From contig JAAMXP010001546.1 in assembly GCA_019693395.1 (NCBI GenBank), positions 1 through 29,393 of the forward strand: DNA of 29,393 bases, written 5' to 3'. A program made the translations under genes and the position numbers. Each line of letters begins with the position of its first letter. Within the stretch, counting starts at the first letter, position 1. Origin of the DNA: Ettlia oleoabundans. Lineage: Eukaryota; Chlorophyta; Chlorophyceae; Chlamydomonadales. This document shows, in pieces, positions 1 through 11,776 of the stretch. The notes below the pieces were generated by a model. That model was not told the origin of the DNA. It saw only the letters and a list, made by a program, of their open reading frames with translations, and made no database searches.

Positions 1-191
1 GGGTGGGGGTGGGGGTGCGCACGCGAGCGCGGGCAATGAATACGGTGACCACAAAACACGAACTTGCACGACTGCAACAATAAGTCGCAACACCTGTCAT
101 AGCGCGTGGGCACCGAGCCTGGGTCACCCAACAGTTGGTGCCTTACGCCACCCTAAACACCAGGTTGTCACGGCTGCAGTACGGCACTTGC
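1..191 (-). other. Intron of the mannanase gene running off the window; G-rich edge
   Basis: This stretch follows the GCAAGT donor at 191-186 and holds no frame resembling the next expected mannanase segment, so it is read as intron. Bases 1-16 are a G-run repeat on the plus strand (C-rich in the transcript). Confidence 0.5.
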
Positions 192-2624
192 CTGCAGGGT
201 GGCGGTGCACCTCTGGGGATCCTGGGCGCATGGGTCATCAGTGCTGTTGAAAAAGAACCTGGGCTCGTTCATCTGCAGGAAAGAAGTACGGTTAGAGCAA
301 AAGCAGCATTTAGGCACAAGTATTGAGGTGCATGGCGAAAATGGAAACTGCACGCGAACCATTAGGACACAGCACTGAGGTGGAGCAGTGGCTGACTACC
401 GGGCTGGCAGCTGTAGAGGGGGCGGCAGGCAGCCAATGAGGCGTTTCGTGCTCCATCGACAAGTAGTGGAAGACGGGGCTGATGGCACTCACCAGGTTCC
501 AGGCAAAGATGGTGGGGTCATCCCTGCAAAGCAGACGGCACAAGCACGCAGGAAATGCACACAGGTAAGCGCATCAGGTGGGTTCTTACTCGTGTAACAT
601 GCTGCATGCGTCCTACAATGCAAGTAGCCAGGGTGTGGTTGAGAGGGAACACGAAGGTTTGAGACCGTGCTCGTTGCCACGGCCCAAAGCCGGGGGAAGA
701 GCTGCTGAGTCACAGGGTTCACCTGTACCTCCTGCCATTGACGGTGTTGGTACGGTTGACCATGAAAGACACTGCAGATGTGTATATTGGCAGCATGGCA
801 GCATGGCAAGCCATCAGGGGCATGTCCACTGCCAATGAGGACGAAATGTTCACAGCTTCAGCAACGAGCTTCCAGTTGCAGCAAACCGTGACTGAATTGC
901 AGCAGACCGTGACTAAATTTGAGGAACCGCAAGTCACTGACCACACCCAACCTGATTGCCACTTTCCCAAGTGAAGGCGCAGACCCAGGCATTCGTTGCA
1001 ATGGACACCTTTGGCCGATATAGTCTAGAATGCGCCACTCACCGTGGTCTTTGTAGGTCTGGCGTGCGGCGGGCGAGGTGTAGAAATCATCCGGGCTCCT
1101 CAGGCCGTGCCAGCTGGCGTACTGCAACGAAGGCGGCAGGTGGCAGGCAGGGGTGGTCAGGGGTAGATAGTGACCATCCATACCAGGCAGGAGCAGGCAG
1201 GAGCACCACAACACATGATAAGCAAGTCAAAAGTTTGGCGGAGGTGAGGGGAGTGAGCTGGTGCCAAAACCATACTAGCTGCTTGACAAAACTGGGCTGC
1301 TTTGAAGGGCTGATAAGTGTGCTAGCAGCGAGTCAGTGCAGCTGGGCCATGGCTCGACTGGGCAAGCTGCGGGGGGGTCACAAAGCAGGGCAGCAGCACT
1401 TACCATGGCGCGACTGTCTGGGCCACCCCAATTGCGCGCGAGGATCAGCAGCAAGCGCAGTCCTCGGTCTGAAGCATCTGCCAGCAGCTGGTCCAGCGCC
1501 TGGAGGGCCACCTGGTTGTAGGTGCCTGTTGAGGGGCGGGAGGCAGGGGATCACTGATAATTAGAGCGGTGTGTTTGTATTGGTGGAGCGTATTCGTGGG
1601 TGGGTGGGTGGGTGGGTGGGGCTGACTGAAGTGGGGTGAATTGGGTAGGGCTGGCTATTTCGTTTGCAGGAGGCAATGCATCGCATGCAAGGCAATTTGA
1701 ATCGTTGTTGGGCAGCTGCATGCACAAAAGCACTCTTTGCACAAAAGCGCAGAAAGCCATAATACGAAACCTCCATCCCCAATTACTGCAAAAGAGAATA
1801 TGACAGATCACCGACTGGCCAAGAACCAGCATCTGCTTACCGTCCTCCAGCTGAAGTGGCATCTCCGGGGTGACGCCGCTTGCAAACACGCGGAGAACAG
1901 TGAGGTTGAGGGCGGCGGCAGTGTCCAGCAGGTTGGTGGCGGGGTTGTCGCCATTGATCTGCAAACGCCAAAAAAGAAGGAGGGTATGCGTACCCCATTT
2001 CTGATGTAAAAAAGCGTCTGCAAGTCCATGAGGCAGGAAAACAGGGTTGCAGTTGCCCGCTGCCAAGCAAACCCCCTTGGTTCCCGCCCAGGCTGAATGG
2101 GTGGCAGCACTAAATTGGAGAACTTGTGGTTGGTGGGGTACGGGGGCATTGTGGGAAGCAAGGCACCGCAACTCACCTCCACTCCAATGATTCCGGATTG
2201 GGCCTCCAGCATCCGCCAGCTGCACAAAACACTCAGTCAGGCATTCAAGCAGACCTCAGTGGGCGGCACGCCGCCGTGAGGGGGTCTGCTGCCAGCGCTT
2301 GCGCAGTGCACAACACTGCGTTTGGCTGCAAGGTCAAACGACCTTGTTTAAACGACCTTGCAGCCTGGACTATGGTGCAATCTAGCTAGGCAGCCTTATC
2401 CAATGCAAATCAAGCTTGCCATAACATTTGCCGAAAGCATGATGTTAACAGCCATTGGAAGGCAAATCCTTGGACCGGACTTACGTGTTGGCTCCAACGA
2501 AGCTGAAGTCTCGGCACTGCTCGTCGACAAATTTTGTTCCCTGCACTCTGATGAACGCGTGGGCAGCCTGGAACAGCCCACAGAGCACCAGTGTCAGCCC
2601 ACACAAGGCCACCGTCACACGCAT
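192..2624 (-). CDS. Secreted endo-beta-1,4-mannanase, GH5 family (5' part, continues past left edge)
   Basis: Likely hydrolyses beta-1,4-mannan in the cell wall or outside the cell. Eight exons are visible: 2624-2485, 2219-2177, 1958-1841, 1525-1404, 1121-1043, 771-723, 523-493, 272-192, giving 221 residues with every phase consistent. Residues 1-23 form a signal peptide (basic start, hydrophobic core, cleavage after AHA). Residues from about 24 match the plant mannanase N-terminus (FIRVQGTKFV, then FVGANTWRMLE). The segment DDPTIFAWNL followed by MNEPR (residues 185-199) is the family signature; Glu197 is the expected acid/base catalyst. An intron splits this motif between Leu194 and Met195. 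NxT sites suggest glycosylation. The last visible donor is GCAAGT (GC-AG type) at 191, and the nucleophile-bearing half lies outside the window. The start is the ATG directly before the signal peptide. Family assignment is firm; mannan specificity is inferred. Confidence 0.88.
1597..1620 (+). repeat. (TGGG)6 microsatellite, potential G-quadruplex
   Basis: Six perfect TGGG units followed by another G, located in the mannanase intron between exons 3 and 4 (1840-1526). On the transcribed sense it reads CCCA repeats. Four or more G3 runs with one-base loops fit the G-quadruplex consensus on the plus strand. Confidence 0.8.
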
Positions 2625-3492
2625 GGTCTTAGTATGCAACCTAGGACGTGGTGGTATGCAGGGGTAACCACACTGGTAGCTTGACCTTGACAACCAGCAA
2701 CCAAAACACAGATATCCGACAGACCCGACACAAATTAGCTGGGCAGGGGAAACAACGCGTTTTCTGGATGCCAGCCTGGCAAAGAGTGATTAGGTCAGCT
2801 TCTTCTGTCCCCACCAGCTTCCCGCAGCATTCCAAGACACCTGCCACACAGATCCGCATGAATGTTCCTCCCCTACACTCCATTCATTGTGTTGGGACAT
2901 TGCGGCAATATTGAAACATGACTGCCTGATCAATAAATTCATGCAGGTGCAGCCAATTCGTGCTGCCACCAAAGCTGCGACAGTGACAGGTGCTGTGTTG
3001 AACACCACATGCAGATCGTCAGACGTCAAAGGAGTTACAGTGGCTGAATGATATGGGCTCAGGAGAGACACAGATAGGTGGGACAGGACAGAAGTAGCGT
3101 CAACCCCGCACAGTTCAGACATGTTGTGTACAGAGGAAGGCGGAACAGAGAAAAGAAACTCTGCATAAAGGTGAGCATTGTGGCAGCAGGCTGCGGTGAC
3201 TGTCACTCCTCCCTGTTGACGAAAGCTGATGTGGTCTTTGTTGGCAAGTGGACAGTGCCAGCATCAGCGTGCTGGCTGCGGCACCGCATGTGAGAGCAAG
3301 CGCCATGCTGACGGCCTTTGCAGCACCCCGCACCCAGCGCCCATCCAGGTGGCTGCAAAGCGGTTAAAAGCTGACACCGCCGGCTGGACAGGCGTCTAGC
3401 AGGCTTCTGAGGCAGGCCCTACGTGTACCTGGAGTATAAGACGCATGGGCCGCCATGGCTGCAAAGTGACTGGTGCTGCTGTTACTGCCCGG
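2625..3492. other. Intergenic: mannanase upstream region and VAP 3' region
   Basis: No convincing exon was found on either strand. A minus-strand TGTAA at 3039-3035 is the only candidate poly(A) signal for the VAP gene, about 455 nt after its stop. The rest should hold the mannanase promoter and 5' UTR. Short open frames here lack family matches and mostly lack an ATG. Confidence 0.5.
3035..3039 (-). terminator. Putative TGTAA poly(A) signal of the VAP gene
   Basis: TGTAA on the minus strand, the green-algal near-upstream element. It lies about 455 nt beyond the stop codon, which is long but possible for a green-algal 3' UTR. Assignment to this gene is inferred. Confidence 0.3.
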
Positions 3493-5356
3493 TTACTGCA
3501 ACTGCTTCAGCTTCTCGGTGAGCAGGGGCACTGCCACATTTGCAAAGTGGCCAATCAGGAAGGCCAGCACTGCCACCAGCAGCATCTGCAGCACGCTGAA
3601 ACCGCCGCGTGCCTTTGTGGGCTGCAACGCAAGCAGGGGGAGCACAGAGCAGCAAGCACGACGGCAGAATGTCAGGAGAGCTGAGGTCAACATGCATCCA
3701 TTGCCCCGTTGTGGCAGCCTTACGATATAGTGGCCAAGCAATGAACAAACACAGAACCAACCACATTAGAATCCCTTGCTTTCATCAACGACAAGCTGAT
3801 TGTTGCATGTGCAATCAGCAAGAACACATACCGCTGCGCTGTCCCCATAACAAGCCATCTTCCCTCTGCCAGCACCCACATGCTGCAGCGCCGAGCGCTC
3901 GCCGCTGCCGCCTGCCGTTGACCGGTCTTCCAGCAGCTCCAGCCGCTTGCGGATCTCGGCCTTATCCTCCTGGGCAGCACCCAGCTGGTCCCGCAGGCTG
4001 ACCCCACCAGCTCCAGTGGGCACGCTAGGCGCATCCTTATAGCCGCCAGTGGCAGGGCTGACCGGCTCCTCCACACCCTCCGGCACCGGCGAGGGTGGTT
4101 TGGGTGGGTTGACAAACACCACCCGCAGCTTGGTTTGCCTGCACATGCCACGCAGAAAAAGGAATGGCAGCACTAGTGAGGGGCTGACGCTGCATCCCTT
4201 CATTTGGGCAGGCATTTCAAGCGACACAGAGCAGGCTGGGCAGGCAGCCAAATTGCGCCGTCATTTGCGCTCTTCATCTACAGCAGATACACGTGGCGCT
4301 ACAAAACCAAGCCATGTCGCACAAAACCTGGATGTAATTGCATGCGGCATGCCACTGACCATGAGCTGGCAGCATACAGCGACAATGCAGCACAGCATGT
4401 TGAGAAGCAGGGACTCCTCCCCTATTCGACTGCCTTGTGCTGGCTGCCTTGGCCGTGTGACCGTGTACTGCCACCCTGCCACCCCTTCCACAGGGACATG
4501 CCTGATATCCTTCTGCTTTGTGGCATCAAACATCTCTGGAGTGACCTCCCGTGCATCAGTCTGTACAAGCTTCACGCACTGCACCAGGAACTTGTCCTTG
4601 CAGTCTGCAGGGGAGCATGGCAAGCAAGAGCTGTGGCTTATGCGGGAGGTGATGATGTTGGGTGGACGGCAGTGCAGCACAAGAGCTTGATCTAGAGCAA
4701 CTGAAGCAGGGTTTCAAGTGCCAACGTGGATACCATATGACAAGGATATAATACACCTGTCAGTGGAACTGGTACCCAGGCTACCAACTGGCCAGCTGCG
4801 CCCCGCCTTCCGCTTGAGTGGCAGGTTACCCGCACACCACAGGTACCAACGACTGCCTAGGCAAGTCTGCGCAATTGTTGCGACCATGGAGGCTCACACT
4901 ATGCTGCGCTGGACTTTACTGGTAGCCTCCTGCCAGTAGATCAATGTTGGGCAGCACATGGGCAGTAACAGAGAGGAGCCCCACCTGCAAGGTTGGGCGG
5001 GTACTCGCGTTGCGCCTGCATGATGACCTGCACCTCCTTGCTGCTGCCGGGCTCCACGATCCCGCTGCTGGGCCGCACACAGTACTTTTTGGGGCTGGTG
5101 GTCTTGACCTTGAAGGCCACTCGCTCCCCAGTTGGGTTTTGTAGCGTCAGCGTGCAGGGCACATTTTTGCGCAACTCGAACCTGCAGCCAATGGGCACGA
5201 TCGTTGGGTGGGCGCGGAACTGCGGCGGCTCCCAGGGCACCTGGAGCGCACTGAGGGTGCAGCAAGCGTTTCGAGGTGGCAGGGTGGGGTGTGCGCTTGA
5301 GGGGCGCGCCTGAACTTTAGCTCCAAGGGGACCACCACAAGGAAGTTGTCGGCCAT
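3493..5356 (-). CDS. VAP33/VAP27-like ER membrane protein (MSP domain, tail anchor)
   Basis: VAPs sit in the ER membrane and tether it to other membranes by binding FFAT-type motifs. Exons: 5356-5310, 5181-4985, 4604-4502, 4138-3880, 3621-3493; 244 residues, the usual VAP length. The MSP domain covers about residues 8-120. It opens with VVPLELKF and contains the hallmark VAFKVKTTSPKKYCVRP (residues 37-53), whose Lys/Thr residues form the FFAT-binding face. Further MSP strands include CKDKFLVQC. A variable linker follows, then a short coiled coil (AEIRKRLELLEDR) and a C-terminal transmembrane helix at about 212-235, giving a tail-anchored topology. Two introns appear to be GC-AG: intron 1 (donor at 5309) and intron 3 (donor at 4501). 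Intron 1 has the poor donor context GCGCGC, but it is the only join found that restores the MSP sequence. A CAG acceptor just before the ATG hints at a 5' UTR intron. Confidence 0.9.
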
Positions 5357-5816
5357 TTCTGCGTGTCACAGCCTGCTGCTGATGAGCAGGCCAAAAGGGG
5401 AGGGAAGGGCAGTGGGAACAGTAGTCGACCCAGCTGCGGACCAGCGTTGCCCAACAGGATGTACAGGGCTGCGAAAGGCGCGCGAGGAGCCGAGACCGTG
5501 ATCGAGGGGCAGTACAGGCAGGCCGCCACGCCAGCGGACAAAATGAATAGGGTGATGCCGGCTGTCGGCACAACGATTTCCCCAGCCTGTCTCACAGCGT
5601 ATAGTGCCCTCTACTGGGTGGCAGTCGGTCAGCGGCTTGGCTGCCAGTAGCTGTAATACTCCCCCGCTGACCAGAACCCAGCCGACAAACCGGGGGCCGT
5701 GAGAAGTAGCATTGCGGTTTCCGCAGTGGCAGAGGGAATTCAGTATCCACGGTCATCTGCCTGGTGGTGGTGGCAGCGCAGGAGCGGCGACGGTGGCGGC
5801 AGGGACGTCACCGCCC
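5357..5816. other. Divergent upstream region between VAP and coiled-coil genes
   Basis: About 460 bp separate the two start codons, so both promoters and 5' UTRs must lie here. A minus-strand frame near 5595-5425 is hydrophobic but starts with GTG and has no family match. The plus frame stays open upstream of the chosen ATG (5817) back to about 5712, so a further 5' exon is possible. No TATA-like element stood out. Confidence 0.5.
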
Positions 5817-8800
5817 ATGTCGAGCAGCGCTCTGCTGCGCAGCGTACAAGCAGAGCTTGAGAGGTCACGTGCGGGAACTCGCGCTGCAGCCACGCCATCC
5901 ACGGTCTTGTGCCCAGCTGGGACACCCGATGGCACCAAGCCACACACCTCCCTGCTGACCACACCTGTCAGCAGGCACTCTGGCGGAAGGCTAGCAGCCC
6001 AACCCAGCCCATCTGTGCTTGGGGCCTATGAGCGCCGCCTGGAGGCAGAGGCTGAGTACAGCTTCCGCAGCAACACAATGGGTCCGCCAGGAAGCAGGGC
6101 AGCAGCGGCACCCTTGAGCACCCAGGGCACAGCCACCATGCGCTTCACGCCACGCGATCCATCCCCGCTGCGGCAAGCCCCTGGTGCTGCTGCAGGTAGC
6201 AGGCTGCTTGATACAGCAGGCGGCAACCGAGGACTGAGCAGCACTGCTGTTGGCCCTGACATCAGCAGCCCTGTCAAAAAGCCCAGCTTGGTAGATCAGT
6301 ATATGGCATCAGCGCAAACCAGAGCCGCGGCAGCAGCCACGGCAGCGGGCTCGCCTTACTACCGGCCCTCCCCACTGGCAGCAAAATTGGGCACCGCAGG
6401 GTCGGGAGCAGCTGTCCTCAGTGCTGCATCTCCCAAGCGTGGCACCCTGGAGGAGCAGCTGCGTCAGCTGCGGCTTGACTGCTCCCGCACCGCCGCTCAA
6501 AACAGCTCAGCGGTGGCCAGCAGCACAGCTGCCTCCCTGCTTAACGGTTTCAACAGCCGGCAGCAGCAGCTGCAGGACTTCCGCATTGCGGCCTTGCCCA
6601 GCAGCCGCTTCGGCCCATCTGCAGCCGCCGCCCAGCTGTCAGCAACAACCACTGCGGCACGCGGTAGCAGCAGCGACAGCTCAGCCTCCAGAGGAGGCGA
6701 TGACCAGGAGGATTGCGGCCCTATGGCTGTCAATGTGCGGCTGGCGCCAATGTTTGATGCAATTCCAGACACAACTGCCAAAGACCGCGAGCACATGGCA
6801 GCAGCAGTGGAATATCCACGCCGGGACCTGCCCAGCACCGCATGCCTGTCAGCAGCGCAGGCATCTGCAGGCAACCTGTGGAGCTTGGGCCACACACAGC
6901 AGCATTATCAGTCTCCTGCCGCAAAGCCTGGGTCTGCAGCCGCATGTTTGTCCCCCAGGAAGGCACAACCAGCAGTACAGCAGGCAGCAACAGCGAGCAA
7001 CAGCGGAACGGCTGTGCTGCTGAGCCGCATCAAAGAACTGGAGGCACAGGTCTGTAACCATAATCGCAGCAAAATGGTAAGGTTCAGTTGTCAAACTCTA
7101 GGCTGACCAAAAACGTAAGCAACTTGAATATTGCTTTACCATCACCTTGCATGCTGGCTGCTCCTCCAAAAGGTGCGATGGGTCTTTGGTTGAACCTGCT
7201 ACCATCACTGTTTGTGCCTTTTCATGCCATGCAGCTGCAAATGGAAAGGATGAGGTGCCAGGAATCCTCTGCATCCGTGGGAGACCTCCGCGATCAGCGC
7301 AATCAGCTGCAGGAGCGGGTGCAGCAGCAGGCAGGTGCATTGCAGGCTGCGCAGGTTCATGCAGAACAGGCAGAGGCACGGGCGGCAGAGGCTGTGCAGG
7401 AGGTAAGTGGTGGCTGGTTTGCTTGGGCCCAACCCAGGTCGGCTAACCCAGCCATTATGGTGGGCAGAGCAACTAAGGGATGGATGGACGAAGTGTTTAG
7501 GGAAGGGTTGTGCTGTCCTGTTGGTTTGCGAGATGATGTGTCTGTGTGCGGGGTAGCTTCGTGCTTGTTCCATCACACTTGCTATACTGCGCATATCTAT
7601 TGTTGCAGGCGACGGCTCTGCGGGGCGAGGTGCAGCGGCGGCAGTCGGTGCACAGCGACAGCATTGACAGCATTTCCCGTATGCAGGTGATAACTGGTTG
7701 TGACTGCCACATGATGTTTTGATCGGTTACCATTGGCGGGAGCTTTTTCACTGATCTACATGGAATTTCTCATCCACTTTGCGTTGATGTTCTTTCGACA
7801 TATACGACACAAGCTGGAGTATATGATGTGTCGCTGCAGGCTGTGAGCCAGGTGCAGAGGCAGGAGAATGAGGAGCTGCGGCACAGGGTGGCGCAGCTGA
7901 ATGAGGCATGGGAACAGGTGTGAGCTGGCACCTCCAAAGTCGGGTACAGACAAAGTTGTATTACAATCATGCTTAGCAACTTGGGCTGGAGCACTATGAA
8001 CTACTCAATCGTCTCTGCCATGCATGTGCCGGTGCCATCATGCCGTGCAGGAGAATGCACACGTGGCGAGGCTGCAGCAGCAATTGAGGGACACCCTTGC
8101 TGCAGCTGGCAGCAGCGAGAGCCAGGTAGCAGAGCGGTTGCGACAGGCTGAGGCAGATTGGGAGCAGCGCCTGGCAGAGGAGCAGCAGGGCGCTCAGGAA
8201 GTGCAGCGTGAGCTTTCCTCCCGGTGCCAGATGCTGGCAATTGAAAAGGTGGCACATGAGCAGGCTGCCAAGCAGGCAGCAGCCAAGCAGCAGGCAGCCG
8301 AGGAGCGATGCGTAGCGGCAGAGGAGCGGTGGCGCCAGCTGGCAGCTGACCTGGATTCTGTCACTGCTGACTCGGAGGGGCAAGGCCTCAAGCTGCTAGA
8401 TGCACGCCAGCAGGCCCAGGCTGCGTCTGAGGCAGTGCGCCAGCTGCGGCGCCAGCTGCAGGAACAGCAGCAGCACTGCGAAGAGCTGGAGGCTGCTCTG
8501 GCTGGGGAACAGGAGCGCAGCTGCAGCAACGCTGCGCGCGCTGAGGCAGCCGAGGTGGCGCAGCAGGGACTGGGCTCACATGTTAAGGTGGCGCATGCAC
8601 GCCTGCAGCAGCTGCAGGTAGGCTGTCGCTATCCTGTCAGCTGCTTGCCTGCATTAAACCACTGTATTACAAAGATGGACACATGCAAGTTGCCCTGCAG
8701 CCCCCCTTGCTTGTGGCCAACATACCAGAATTGTTGGCGGTGCAACAAGCATGGCGCTGCCGCTGTCTCTCTCATCTGCAGGATCAGCTTGCAGAGGCGC

Positions 8801-11191
8801 AGCAGCAGTGCCAGCAGCTGCAGAGCGACAATGCCGAGCTCCAACAGGCGAAGGCATCCCACCAGGCATCTTACGAGGTCTGCTGCGCAAGCGCCTGCCT
8901 CGCACGTGTCTAGTTTTGCCTCAAGCAGATGCTTAGGCGTTGCGCATTCCGTTATAAATTGCTGATGCAATCTACCTTCCCCTTTGTGGCTGCCTCTTTG
9001 CTTTGCAACACTCCTGCAGCGCCAGCTCAGCACCATGGAGGGCCAGTTGGCAGAGGCAAAGCAGGAGCGTGACCACCTTCGCCAGCGGCTGACAAAGGTG
9101 TGCAACAATGGGCTCAGCCTTGTTTGGGCAGTACAGTGGTGGCGCTGTATTACTGCTTGTTGGATAAAGCGAGAATTCTGCTTTGACCATTTGCCTGATT
9201 GCTGTCATATTGTGTGCAGGTCACCGCTGACTTAGAATCCCAGCTGCAGGCGGCAGGGCAGCATCGTCAGCGGGTGGCTGCCCTGCAACAGGCGGCACGG
9301 GATGCGCAGGCTGCGCTGGAGCACCATGAAGCTGCTGCTGCCCAGCAGGCGCAACAGGCAAGCATATCTTTTCATTTCTTATCAACGCATGCTCAGAAAC
9401 TGCGCGCCATGTGTTCGCATAACTCGTGTCTTACATTCGTGCGACGTTGTCTTCTTTCTGATCGTCCCTGGTTCAGTGAAAACATTGTGGTTTCCCTGCA
9501 GGCGTTGGCAGCGGAGGTGCAGCGTGAGGAGCTGGAGCAGCGGGTGGTTCAGCTGGAGTGTGACCTGCAGCAGGCACGGGAGGCTGCAGCGGCGGCAGAG
9601 GATAGGTTGACCAAGGCCTCCAGGTTAGTGTTGTAATTGGATGGCAGCACGCACATCGGCTGTGTTTGGAGTGCATTGAGCATGCGGGGATGGGGTCTGC
9701 CGTGCGTGCCTGTTGGCCTCTCAGTTCTTTTGGTGCACGACTCTGTAACGAGTTGGTTAATCAGGGTATACCGGTAATTCGTCAACGACCACTCGCTCGC
9801 TTTGACACTGTATTGGAAGTCCATGCAGACGTTTGGGCGTGCCCCTTTAACTCGGCGAAGGAGTTGTTTTTTTGAAACTTGCCATTCTCTGTTTAAGGCG
9901 TTGGCATCTTGTTGAGGCTGTTCTTTCTGTAGTTTTGATGTTTTACGAGCTCCACAGAAGTCATGCTCGACGGCTCATGATGCACCACTGCAGGAATGGC
10001 AGTGGCGCCTCCCCCCTGCGTGATGTTGTGACTGAGCTGCGAATGGAGCTGCAAGAGAAGGACCTGCAGCTCATGCAGGCAAGTCTTGATGTTGTTGCCC
10101 CTGGACAACAGCAGGGCATTGTTGCTGTTCACGCAACACGAAGCATGCTTCACGCCAACCGCAGTTGGTTGCCTCCTGCTATGCTTTGCTAAGTGAAGAT
10201 TCGTTGTGCGTCCTGTGTGGCCTTGCGGTGTTGCTCTGTCGCAGTTGCGTGACGACCTGATCCGGGAGCGCAGCAAGGTGCAGGAGATGCAGCGGCAGGT
10301 GTTGGATCAGGTGGGGACTCCTGCCCTCTCTCTGCAACAGTAGTTGTAGAGTGGGAAGTCGACAAAATGTGTGGCCGATCTGGCGGGCCGTAAGCTTCTT
10401 TCAGGCTGCTGCTCTGCTGCTCAAGCTTTGGGATTTGCGGTGCTGCTGTGCTGCTCAAAGAACCAATTACTATGTATACTGCAATCTGTCAATGTGTCCC
10501 TTTGCTGCGCTGCCGCAGGCTGTGGAGTTGGATGAACTGCAGCGCGACAGCTCAGACGCCTTTGGGGTGCGTCAGCAGCTGGCGACAGCTCAGCAGGCGG
10601 AGGCGCAGCTGCGGCGGGAGGTGCAGCAGTTGAGGAAACAGGTGGCGGCGGCAGGGCCCGGCATTGCTGGCAGCAATGTGTCATGCACCCAGGAGGAGGG
10701 GGACGCATCACCCAGAAGCAACAGCAGCGGCAGTGGTGCAGGGAGCAGTGCGGCATCCCCCGCTCGCCGCCCTGGCACGCTGCAGGCGCGGCTGGATGCT
10801 GTCACACGGGAGCTGTTAGCAGCACGCCAGGAGGTGAGGCGCCGCACTGGGGGGAAAGACGGCAGCACAACCAGTCCGCCTGCCGTGTTCTGAGTCATGC
10901 ATGTTATCGGCTGCTGGTGGTGCATCATGGGATGCATTCTTGTGCTGTCTCAGCCCCGCTCCTTTGTTCAAATGCCTTCGGTGCGACTTTAATGCCCCAC
11001 TCCCTGCCCCTGCCTCTCGACATGACCAACCGCAGATCGAGCGGCTCAAGGCTGAGCGGGACCGGGCCCAAGAGGAGGCTGACGGTCGGGACACGGAGGT
11101 GATGCAGCTGCAGGGCCAGCTGGTCATGCTGCAGCAGCAGCTCAGGGAGGAGGACAACTGGCTGTCGCCCCTGCCAGACCCATATGGCTAG
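5817..11191 (+). CDS. Large coiled-coil protein with disordered Ser/Ala/Pro-rich N-terminus
   Basis: Function not recognised. Thirteen exons join cleanly: 5817-7049, 7235-7402, 7609-7686, 7840-7917, 8051-8617, 8782-8877, 9020-9097, 9220-9357, 9502-9623, 9994-10078, 10245-10310, 10519-10833, 11036-11191; total 1059 residues. Residues 1-400 are low complexity (Ser, Ala, Pro, Gly) with scattered SP sites, probably disordered. From about 400 (LLSRIKELEAQ) to the end the chain is almost all Gln/Glu/Ala/Leu/Arg heptads, i.e. a long coiled coil, broken by a Ser/Gly/Ala linker in exon 12 (about residues 950-985). All introns except the one after 9623 are phase 0. Exons 3, 4 and 7 are each exactly 78 nt (26 residues). 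Introns 8 (9358) and 10 (10079) have GC donors. A structural role such as golgin, centrosomal or cytoskeletal scaffold is possible but not shown. The ATG at 5817 is the first in frame. Confidence 0.8.
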
Positions 11192-11776
11192 CTGATACAT
11201 ATGTGCAGCTCACTGCACCACAAACGGGTGGTAGCTACGTATACGGTGTGTTGTATCGCAGCGAACCGTGGTACAGGTGTTGCACGGCAGCTACGGGCGC
11301 CACATCTTTCAATTGATGGCTGGTATTTAGTGCAGCGTATTCCTTGGCAGGCTGGCCAGCTTGCTGCTCCGCTTCAATTTGTTGACTCATTGGCCAGTAT
11401 GGACTGCCAAACTGGCATTATCGTGCTGTATTATGACGCCTGTTGACATGGCAGCTATTTTGTTGTGCAATGGTATTCCTTGCCTATGCCCCAGCTCTCT
11501 CCTTAAACGTTGCCAAGTGGCAACAAAGCAGTGCTGCACTGATTTAAAGCACATCGTCTGCTGAGCAGCAGGCAGGAGCAAATAGCTGGTCACATGGGTT
11601 GATTACCAAAGGAACAATGTAGCAGGAAAAGCGCAATCCAGGCCAGGGGAAAGTATACATAGCATATATGTATAGTGTCAAGAAATGTACATGTAAAACA
11701 CGTTAACAACATAGTTGATGCACGAAATACACGTGTTGTCCAAGCAGGGCGCTCCACTCTTGCAGCTGCACCAACA
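11192..11776. other. Tail-to-tail 3' region of coiled-coil and PHT4-like genes
   Basis: No gene seen. Base composition turns AT-rich toward 11650-11720. A plus-strand TGTAA at 11692-11696 may end the coiled-coil transcript about 500 nt after its stop. No TGTAA was found on the minus strand for the transporter gene. Confidence 0.5.
11692..11696 (+). terminator. Putative TGTAA poly(A) signal of the coiled-coil gene
   Basis: Plus-strand TGTAA about 500 nt after the stop at 11191, in an AT-rich patch. Assignment rests on the signal and orientation only. Confidence 0.35.

Noticed and set aside
1..16. G-rich edge as a telomere
   Set aside because: No TTTAGGG/CCCTAAA units, and the sequence is intronic to the mannanase gene.
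956..1564. 202-codon plus-strand open frame
   Set aside because: It is antisense to mannanase exons 4 and 5 and their introns, has no family match, and reflects GC-rich codon structure of the real minus-strand gene.
3115..3306. Signal-peptide-like minus frame (MALALTCGAAASTLMLAL)
   Set aside because: Short, no conserved continuation, and positioned in the 3' region of the VAP gene; likely chance.
5425..5595. Hydrophobic minus-strand frame resembling a small membrane protein
   Set aside because: The first codon is GTG, no ATG precedes it, and it lies in the divergent promoter region of VAP and the coiled-coil gene. No family resemblance found.
11654..11674. AT inverted repeat (TATACATA...TATGTATA)
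   Set aside because: Only an 8-bp AT stem in an AT-rich 3' region; weak and easily by chance.
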